Source: Malurus cyaneus samueli (taxonomy: Eukaryota; Chordata; Aves; Passeriformes; Maluridae). From it: a stretch of 64,000 bases of DNA. The notes beneath the pieces are model-generated. The model saw nothing but the letters and a program-made list of their open reading frames with translations, was not told the origin of the DNA and searched no databases. The stretch covers positions 27,480,081 through 27,544,080 of the forward strand of contig CM019214.1 in NCBI GenBank assembly GCA_009741485.1. The letters are read 5' to 3'. Position 1 is the stretch's first letter. Each line of letters opens with the position of its first letter. The position numbers were made by a program, and so were the translations under genes. This document shows, piece by piece, positions 27,496-64,000 of the stretch.

Positions 27496-29947
27496 AGATA
27501 TATCATTCATATAAGAATCTCATGAGAACACAAAAGGATAGTGTCTCTTAACAAGAAACTACAGATACAGGACAAGAGCTGTTCATTTCTTTTCAGTAAG
27601 TGATGACACAGCTTGGGGTGGTGTAGTAGTTTAGGCCCAGATGGAAATTATGCACCATGCAGTTGCTCACTGCACATCCTCCCCCACCATCTCAGTACTT
27701 AAAACCATTTTAGTACTCCAGTCCCGCCAGCACAGTCAATCCCACCAAATAGCTGTACAAATTTGTCAGGCCTTAACACCTAACATTTTTTGTACCTATA
27801 TTTTTATTGAAAAAACAGCTCCAAGTCTCTGTTTTTTTGGTGGTTATAAAGGACTCTCCTGGCTGATTTTTCTAAGATCAATTTACATCCAATCTACTAA
27901 GTCCTCTCTTTCTTAAATAGCAGGAGTTCTTCCCCTCCTCAAAACTGTGTGAAGGAGTTTTAGGCTTTTCATCTTGGGAAAAGGACAGCTGGGATGGATC
28001 AAAGAGTTCACTTGTAAAAGTCCCTATGTCAGGATACCTGGTTATGCAGAATAACCTCTCCTAGTGATTGTTTCTCCTTTTACACTGGCTCTTCCCAGAA
28101 AAATAAGTGGTAAGTTGCATTTCCTGAAAAAATACCTTGCCTCACTTATCATTAGTTTGCCTTGGAGGCTCTGCTTTGAGTACCATGTTAGTGAATTTTT
28201 CCTCCTTCAGGAACGTGACTAAGACACAAAGTGATTCTCATCAAGCACCTTTCCTCAGGTTGATATCTTATGTATAATACCTACATATCTGATTCAGCTG
28301 TCATTTTAAAACCACTATAACACTTTGGAATCTATGTAAAATTGAATAAATTTAAAAGTCTAGCAAGTGCAATGGAATATTAAAAAACTAAAAAAGCATT
28401 TTATCACTATTCAGGAGCACCAGACAATTGGGGCAGACCATGACCCAGCAGAGAGAGAACTGGTCCAGGAGTTTAGGCCTGACTTCCTTTCTAACTGACA
28501 ACAAGTCATCTCACTTTCATGGGAGCAATGGCATTTATTTACAATTGTAAACAACTTAAAAATACATGAAACAAAAAGTCTTCTACATCAGTTTAAGTAA
28601 AGGTTGAAGACAAATCTAAATGCCTATGGGTTCACTGTACAACAGTGTACATAAACATAACTTTTGTCTGCATTTCAATGACATTCATATGTTAATATCT
28701 AACATATTTTTGTTCAGGAAGCAGAAAAAAAATCAGTTGTCACAAGTCTATGCAACTATGTAAAATTAGATTCATAAGAACCCATAGGAATGCTAAGAAT
28801 GTCCTTTGCTGAACCTTGGTGCCTCATGCAAGGCTTGGCCACATGTGAAGCGAGGTGGATGATCTTACACATTCCCCCTGTCCTGCTGCCACATGATGAG
28901 TTAATATTTGATTAGACACTGCTGTATCTATGACACCTGTTCACCAGGGAGACTAGGCCAACAACTGATGTAATCTACCTTATTATATACTTAATGATAG
29001 AGGAGAAGTGCTGCCTTTTCAGCTTCCCACGTCTGCTTTTCATTTCCTCTCCTACACATTCCTGAGGGGTCATGTTCAGTGCCTTGCAAGAGCAAACAAA
29101 CAACTACAATTTTTTTCTCTCTCTCTCTGTGATGCTCTGCAATTTGCTTGATCGAGGAAAAAACTTACAAAGTTTTCTCTCTACTGTGTGTTTCTTGAAA
29201 ATAGTTAATACACCTGTGTCAGTAAGATTTCTCTGATTAAAATAGGGGATGACAAAAAAAAAGCTTTGGTATGAATGCTACATTGAAGAGCTCATAATTT
29301 TCCTAGTGGTGGTTCACGAACTTGGCTGTTGCTTTCAGATCCTCTTCACAAATGTCCCCTCAAGGCAACCCTGCCCTTTGACTAGTAGGACCTACTCCAT
29401 TTTTTAGGTCAGAATTCTGAAAAAGCAAGTGGCTGTTAAAAGCTGCTTTGCAGGAGCTCCAAACCACCTCACCTGAGCAGATTCCCAACTATTCTCCCAG
29501 CTGTTTTACTTGTGATTCCCAGGTCACAGTGGCTTCCTCTAGGAAATGTGCTTCTGGTTTGCACCACTAACAATCCCAGTAATCTTTTGAAATCTGAATA
29601 CAATTTTTATTTCAAATGTGTAAGGTCGTGTTCAGAAGACCTTTTTCCAATTCAGCCTTCACAACTTCTGTAGCCTTCTTGTAAAGAAACACCCATCTCT
29701 ACAGGGATTCCCCCAAATTCTCACATAACTACAAGTGATTGTAGCATTTCAGATATTGTCTTTCTTAGTGCAACTGTTGTTATAATGTGAATATATAATC
29801 TAGGGAGTAGTTTCTCAAATTTCAGATTTTGCTTTCCCATTTTAAAGAGGTCATCATCTTTTCCTGAAGTAAGATTTTCCTTTGAACAGAGGAGAAGGAG
29901 AAATGCAGTGGGGGTTTGTGTTTGTTTTTGGTTTTGGTTGGTTGGTT

Positions 29948-29968
29948 GGGTGGGTGGGTGCATGGGGG
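29948..29968 (+). other. Predicted G-quadruplex motif next to a GGTT repeat
   Basis: Three GGG blocks are separated by single T bases, followed after TGCAT by a G5 run. This satisfies the usual four-tract rule with short loops. It directly follows several GGTT units starting near 29,930. Confidence 0.6.
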
Positions 29969-30151
29969 TTTTTTGAACACCAGAATCTGTTTTTTCTGTA
30001 TTTTTTAATTGGGAAAACAAAAGGCTGAGAATAAGGGTGTCTCTTTTACTGCCCTGGGCTAGGTCCTTTCTTCAGTTCAGGACAATGCCAAAAGGCCTGG
30101 ATAGTATTAACATTTAACAGAGACACTTGGCAGTTCCAGTTGATCAAGGGT

Positions 30152-30154
<3 letters not shown>

Positions 30155-30222
<68 letters not shown>
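30155..30222 (+). repeat. 68-bp uninterrupted A tract
   Basis: Sixty-eight consecutive A residues. No retroposed gene or SINE-like body is recognised upstream, and I see no flanking target-site duplication. The exact length is the kind of value sequencing errors affect. Confidence 0.9.
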
Positions 30223-30225
<3 letters not shown>

Positions 30226-33200
30226 GTTGAAAAAGTTGCAGTAAGTCTATATGGAAGTGGGAGCAAATGGTAATTTTGTTTGTAGACGTTGAGCTCACTG
30301 TCTTCATTCACTTCTGTCTGAGTCTCACCTTCTTACAGGCCAGCGTTCCCACAGACACTGGAACACACCCATGCCAGGGAAAAAGGAGGTGAATTTCAAC
30401 ATAACTATAAAATGATGCACACTGAGACTGCCCTGGGAATCAGTGTTTCTGTGGGGATCCCCGGGCACATTATTGAAAGCAGTACACAGAAACAATTCCT
30501 GACGTGGGATTCATTTGACTGCATTTCAAGTCCCTGTGATTTTGTTGACACTTTGATCACATCTCTCCAACAGGTTCATGTCCAAAATTAGGCTGGAAAA
30601 AATGCCGCTATAATTACAAAGAGGAAATAGGAAGACGAGAACATCCTCCACTGCCAGCTACTATGCCCACAAAGATAACAAAAGCTTTGGCAGAAGATAA
30701 TACTGAGCGTGTTCTCGCTCTCTCCACTTTGAAGCTCTTCCAGGAACCGATGGTGAGAAATGAGCACTATGGAGCAAGACTGAGAGGCACATTCTAGCAA
30801 AAACTTACCATGGGTCACACTGGTTTGAAAGGTGTGCACTAAGAATAACAAAACGGTTTGATCAATGCTCTTTAGACTGGTTTACAAGGATTCTCTCCTA
30901 CCCAAGACACTTCACATGTTTATTTACTACCGTGTAAATTGAACTTCATGGGGTTGAGATGACAAATGAATCCTGCCATGATCCGGCATGAAATCTAACA
31001 TGTTTTCTTAGGCGAGACAGGAGTTGACAGAGCATCAAACGATCATGTTCCATCTATAACTTTCACTCTGTCAAGTCTTCTGTCCTCTGCACACATAAAT
31101 GTAGCTGACCGTATATAGCCAGAGGAAAAAAAAAAAAAAGAAAAAGCAGTTCTCTAATGTATGTAAAAGATTCAAACATTTTTAAATCTTTTTAATGTTT
31201 ATATCCTGTTATCTGATTTAAAGACAATAAGAAGCTGGAAAGGAATGTATCTTTACAAAGCAACATTGAAAAGTAAGAATATTCAGCTCTGAGCAACATC
31301 CTCTTACAGTGGGAGCTGAAGGGAGAAGGTGGTGTCAGTAAGCCTGACTGGGTAAAATATCTTTACAATAGAAGCATTCCTGTGTTCATGAGAAGTAGTA
31401 GTGATTTATCCTCCCACAGGTATTAACACCTCAAGAAACACAACAAGCTTATTGTTTGCCAGAGAGAAATAGCCAAAACCCACACACCCCCTTCTGCACT
31501 TTTATGGAAGGACTTTGTTCTGACACTCTGAAGAAGGAGAATGGTTTAAAGATAATTCTTCTGGGAAATTTTTTTGAGGTTATATCTTTGAGGTTTTTTT
31601 GAGGTTTATATCTTTCACAAAGAACGTGCACTTCTTGTTTAGCTGTTAGAGCTAAAAGTAAGTTTGTGTACCTTTTTAAAATTTGTAATTATGCTGTACA
31701 GACAACCTCAATATTACAAACTCACAATTATTACCCATTTCATACTATTCTGTACCTAATTGATGAGTGGAATGATTTCCTTCTCTCTACCATCTTACCT
31801 TTGAAACAGACAGGCTGAGCACTTCCATGTAGCTGTTGGAGATTTCTTTTCTTAATAATGATTAATTATATCCCATACCATCCATCACAGGTCTCAGCAT
31901 TTGTCTGAGCTTGAAATAAGCCTTTAAAGATCCACCCTAGTCTCTCATGCTCTCACCATTATCTAATTCAGAACGTAAAGACCTTAAGAAAGGTAATTTC
32001 TGTACAAAGAGGTGGAAATGCAGTGGGCAGCACACCGCTGCCATGCCGTGACGAGCAGAGAAACAAGCTCCACTGTAACCTCTGAAAAAGTGCTGCCAGT
32101 CTCCTTCCAAAAGTCCCAGTGCAGACATGGCCAACCACCATTACAGAGTCAGGGATGGAGACACAGGCAGACACTCAGATAGCTGCCATTTCAACTGCTC
32201 AGTGGTCTTTCTTTGGGCCAGGTTCCGTATTTTCTATTTGGTTGGTGCTCTCAGACTCACAAGCCTGGCCCCATGCTCATGTTTCACCATATGCAGCTAG
32301 TGCAGATAATTCCAGATTTGGAAAACATGAAAGGCAGGAAAGGAATTTTCAAAAAGTCATACAGCTTTACAATTTCAGTCATGAAAATACAATCACTTTT
32401 CTGAGAGTCTAGTATGGGGGATATTGCTCTCAGGAGTCCTGTTACACAGAAAAAAGTGTATTTCATCAAGGAAGTTAGCACTATGAAATGGATAAGAGAT
32501 ATAAACCGAATGTACATTTATCAGAAAAGACACACAGGCTAAGAGATCATTTGTTTCAAAATATATATTGGTTCATTTAATTATATTCTTCTTTTATTTT
32601 GCAATATGTATAGAGTTGGTTTTTTTTTTACCTGAAATACTCCAGTCCCATTTCAAAAGGAAAATTGCTGGTGACTAGAACATGTCAGAATAGGTATGAG
32701 ACATGGGAAAACAGTCATTTAGTCAAGAGAGTCATGTTAGCAGACTATAGACCAAGGTATTTGTTAAAGTTGTCCGTCCCAGTGTTACCACAAAGAGAGC
32801 AAGGGCACCACCTGCTGTTTCAGAAATGTATTTATTTGGGTCATGACAGCAACTCTTCAAGTACTGCACTCAACAATTTTCTCCTGAAATTGAAGCCTCT
32901 GCAAGACAATTTGAATAATGTATTTGCACTTGCCAGTTCACATGATGAACTGTACTACAGCCACAACACTCACCATAAATGACTGAATATGGGGTACTTG
33001 AGATTTTTGAAACTAAGTCAGTTTTTCATATGGGCTCTTTCTCGCCCAGGTATCAAAATCTAATATTCACACATTTTCAGAAGATCTGACTAATATTCAA
33101 TAAGCACCGAAAAGTTTACTGACTGATTTAAGAAGAAATAGCCTCTTTAGCATGAAAATGGTTTAGGTCATTTTATGAGACGGAGGCAACAGAATAAATA

Positions 33201-34211
33201 ATTATTATTAGTTAAGGAAGACATCAAACTACAGTTCAAGCAGTTATCGAAAATTTTTGAAGGTTTTTGTTTTCAAATTCTCCCAGTTGAGAAGACAAGA
33301 GTTCATATACACACAGCTGATTGAAACATACATAAAGGACTTTACCAACTCTACTGTCTGGCTTGACCATTTTACCATAGCAAATTAAACCCCTAGAAGG
33401 GGACCAGGAGATAAGCTGTAGCGTGTGAGCAGCAGTTTTGATTCTCTGAGTTGGTGAAGACTGAATATCTGCTTTATTTTTCCTAAATGCTACAAAGAAT
33501 CACCTTATAGTCTTCTCTTCTTCTGGATATCAAGTGTCACTTTAGAAAACCCTGCATGAGGCTGCTTAGATGTAACCAGACTGTGTCATTTTACAGAGTA
33601 GCAAGGAACTTTAATGAGGATTGGTCTTTTATAAATAAAATTATCAAGTGTTAAAACTTCCATGAGAGTTAAGAATCACTGCTAAACGAAATAGCCAACT
33701 TCTATCCAGGAGCCTTCAGACATTTGGTCAATGTCCTGAAGGACTTTAAGTGACAGCCAAGTTCAGAACAGCTGCAGCACATGCAGTGTCTTAACAAATT
33801 TGGGAAAACAACATAAAACTTTAACAAATTATTTTCTTTTGCCAAGGAAAAAGATAGCATGGCCCATTTCCTCTTCAACCAGAGCCAAGATTCCCCTTGC
33901 CACTTACAAGCAAAACTGCATTACATATTTTAATTTTTGTCCTGTATTATTCATTTCTGATTTGCGCATGAAAAATTCAAAGGAATAGTGAAAAACATGC
34001 ATAACTTGATTGATTCCCATGAGCTGAGATGAAGTTAGCAGATTTTTGTAATTTGTTCATATCAAACATATTTCAGTAATAGCCATTTCTCATGTTTCAT
34101 CTATCAATTTCAGTTCTTACAGGATAACAATAACAACAGAGGTGCCCTGTTTCCCACTTTAGAAGATGCTTTGTACATCTGCAAGATGTGCAAAACAAAA
34201 ATCATCTAGGA
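30223..34211. other. Sequence just downstream of COL4A1, no recognisable gene
   Basis: AT-rich, with no coding signal. An imperfect tandem repeat of about 25 bp (TTTGAGGTTATATCTTT-like) lies at 31,570-31,617. Confidence 0.5.
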
Positions 34212-34229
34212 TTGCATCAAGCTTGTGCA

Positions 34230-34235
34230 TTTATT
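34230..34235 (-). terminator. Polyadenylation signal AATAAA, probable main COL4A1 site
   Basis: The canonical hexamer on the minus strand lies 1,412 bases after the stop codon, with a T/GT-rich stretch beginning about 30 bases further on. It is the most distal good signal before sequence with no gene signal. Choice of this copy over the proximal ones is inference. Confidence 0.6.
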
Positions 34236-35327
34236 GGTGGCTTATTAAAAATGAATTCATTGCTGTAAATGAATGCTAATAACAAATTAGTAAAAACTTC
34301 TTCCTTTCTTCTTTTTTGTTTTTTTACACAAATAGTTTTATTACAAACTTGAATTCTTAAGAAATACACATGTAAGAAATTACACAAAGGCCTTGGCATT
34401 TGCAAAAATCTTTTGGTATTTGCATGGTAATAGTCCATAAAACATTTCTGGACACAGACGTGCTCAAACAATGGTATCATTGCATAGAAATTCTTTAGAA
34501 ATATTTCTGAGGCCACTTTGAAGAATGTTTTTGGCACAATATTCACAAAATTAAGGCCTTACACTTTTCAAAATCAAGTCATTCAGTGTGTGAGTGTGTT
34601 TAAAACCCTGAAAAATATTAAATACAGAATAAAGACTATAAGCTTAAAGCAGGATTTACTATTATAAACACAAATAACTATTAACCTGGGTTCAGTCTCT
34701 GCAACTTCAGCATTGAAATGGCCTATGTAAAACGAACATTTCACATCATATTTTGGCATTTAACACCTAATTCATGACACTGAAAAGTTGAAAAAATTTG
34801 TAAGCTTCTTTTTGAAATTATAAATTCAGAACTTGAATTGCCTAATGGTTGATACCTATATAAATTACTAAAATATTTATATATATATTTTTTCTTGACC
34901 ATTGCTGGATCATTCTTTATTCCACAGGAAAGTTTGTTCTACTGCACAAAGAAGCTGCATAGTACCAACTTAGCAGAAACACTTACATGCCTATTTGTGA
35001 AGCCAATTTGGCAATCTCTTCCAGATGTAGACCCACTAAAACCGACAGCACTAAAGGCTACAAACAGAAGCAAGGATTTGCAGGATGGCACTCTATGTTG
35101 TGAAAAGATGGTTACATGTTGCTTAACCACAGTCTGTAATCCCAAACCTCTTTTTTACATTAGTATTTCTTTGTACAAGAACAATAAGTACATACCCTAG
35201 AGTCTGGGATTTTAAGGCACCTAGATAACGGTAACAAACTTATCTGGGGAAGAAAAATGAATCTAAATATATAATACAAGAATGAGAAAGGGGGGTCAAA
35301 CAGTATAAGGCAGAACTGCATACCTCC

Positions 35328-35334
35328 TAGCACC
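35328..35334 (-). promoter_or_regulatory. Possible second miR-29 site (7mer-A1)
   Basis: The minus strand reads GGTGCTA, which matches miR-29 seed positions 2-7 plus the A opposite position 1. It lies about 270 bases from the 8mer site, inside the 3' UTR. A 7-base match alone is weak evidence. Confidence 0.4.
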
Positions 35335-35606
35335 TTTGCATTTTTTTCTGGATAAATGCTGACTTTTTATTCTATCAGTGCATTGCATTTATATAAAAAA
35401 TACATATACTTTGATCAAAAGTGCCATTTGGCATGTCAACATTTGAAGCTTATCTTTGTTGTCTCTCTTCTTCTTTAGCAAGGACAGGGCCAGTAAAGCA
35501 GTGTGTGTTAGTTATGCAAGTTCCTAAAAGGCACTTTACTGTTTTCATATTGGACAACAATGAGGTACATATGATATATGTCTAGGCTTCATTGCTGTTA
35601 AACGAA

Positions 35607-35614
35607 TAGCACCA
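35607..35614 (-). promoter_or_regulatory. miR-29 8mer target site in COL4A1 3' UTR
   Basis: The minus strand reads TGGTGCTA, a full 8mer match to the miR-29 seed, 34 bases after the stop codon. COL4A1 is a well-established miR-29 target in mammals. Function here is inferred from the match and its position. Confidence 0.65.
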
Positions 35615-35647
35615 TATTGTGTGAAATTAGTTGAAATTCAAAAGTCA

Positions 35648-63654
<28,007 letters not shown>

Positions 63655-64000
63655 CTGAAATTTTATAAATTCAGATGTCATCAGTTGCCCTACAAACCCT
63701 TCAACTGATACAAAACAAACCTCCAGAAATTGAACTATAGACTCAAATCAAGGGAACCATCAAGATTTTGACTGAGGAGGTCAAATGAAAATATTTTCCA
63801 ACACAGAGCAGTCATGGAAGCAGAAAGCTTCTCCCTTATTCATGACATTCAGCTGATGTGAATACATGTGTTCCTTCATTATTAATACTCATCAATTTTT
63901 AACAGCTGACACAGTCAATTGGTAGTATCAGAATACTATGCTCATGCTCAGAAAGTAGTTTTGTAACCTCTTCTGGAAAGAAATAATCAACCCAGTATTA

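Larger units (their letters stand above)
24493..30154. other. Intergenic sequence without a recognisable gene
   Basis: AT-rich, with no coding signal or recognised repeat except a TA microsatellite at about 27,470-27,495 and a G-rich segment at 29,925-29,970. Confidence 0.5.
34212..35647 (-). other. COL4A1: COL4A1 3' untranslated region (end inferred)
   Basis: This AT-rich sequence directly follows the stop codon. The distal end is inferred from AATAAA at 34,230-34,235, followed on the minus strand by a T/GT-rich stretch (about 34,175-34,200) suited to a downstream element. That gives a UTR of about 1.4 kb, similar to what I know for mammalian COL4A1. Proximal AATAAA copies at 34,337-34,342, 34,916-34,921 and 35,366-35,371 could give shorter forms. 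The cleavage site itself is not visible. Confidence 0.7.

Noticed and set aside
1..34211. tRNA, rRNA or microRNA genes in the intergenic region
   Set aside because: I saw no tRNA arms, rRNA-like blocks or convincing precursor hairpins by eye. A tRNAscan and Rfam search would be needed to exclude small RNAs.

Overview
The window is vertebrate genomic DNA, almost certainly from a bird. It contains several CR1 LINE fragments whose 3' ends carry the avian-type CATAGAAT tail and the GGTTTGGGTT / GGAAGGGACC core. It has few other mobile elements and small to moderate introns. I cannot name the species.

The only protein-coding gene I can support is the 3' half of a type IV collagen gene on the minus strand, best identified as COL4A1. 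Twenty-eight exons (corresponding to exons 25-52 if the gene has the 52-exon human layout) lie between 63,654 and 35,648. I placed every splice junction from the sequence. The exons sum to 3,474 bp, an exact multiple of three, encoding 1,157 residues plus a stop: 928 residues of interrupted Gly-X-Y helix and a 229-residue NC1 domain with all 12 cysteines. The Met93 and Lys211 of the sulfilimine crosslink are present. Exons 1-24 (signal peptide, 7S domain, first part of the helix) lie beyond the right edge. A 3' UTR of about 1.4 kb runs to a polyadenylation signal near 34,230 and carries two miR-29-type sites.

Layout: 1-34,200 is intergenic sequence downstream of the gene, with no credible coding gene. 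It holds CR1 fragments (about 8.1, 9.9-11.4, 19.7, 20.8-22.1 and 24.3 kb), a 690-bp CATCC-type array (21.1-21.8 kb) that is G-quadruplex prone on the minus strand, a 68-bp A tract (30.2 kb), small microsatellites and a 10-N gap (16,961). 34,212-35,647 is the 3' UTR. 35,648-42,280 holds the NC1 exons. 42,429-63,654 holds the collagenous exons, with CR1 insertions in introns 43, 45 and 48. 63,655-64,000 is the start of intron 24.

I found no new biological system. The points most worth checking are a GC-AG intron (intron 38), an exact 76-bp duplication around a single N (intron 51, probably an assembly artefact), the CATCC array inside an apparently split CR1, the miR-29 sites, and a possible intronic polyadenylation signal just inside intron 26.
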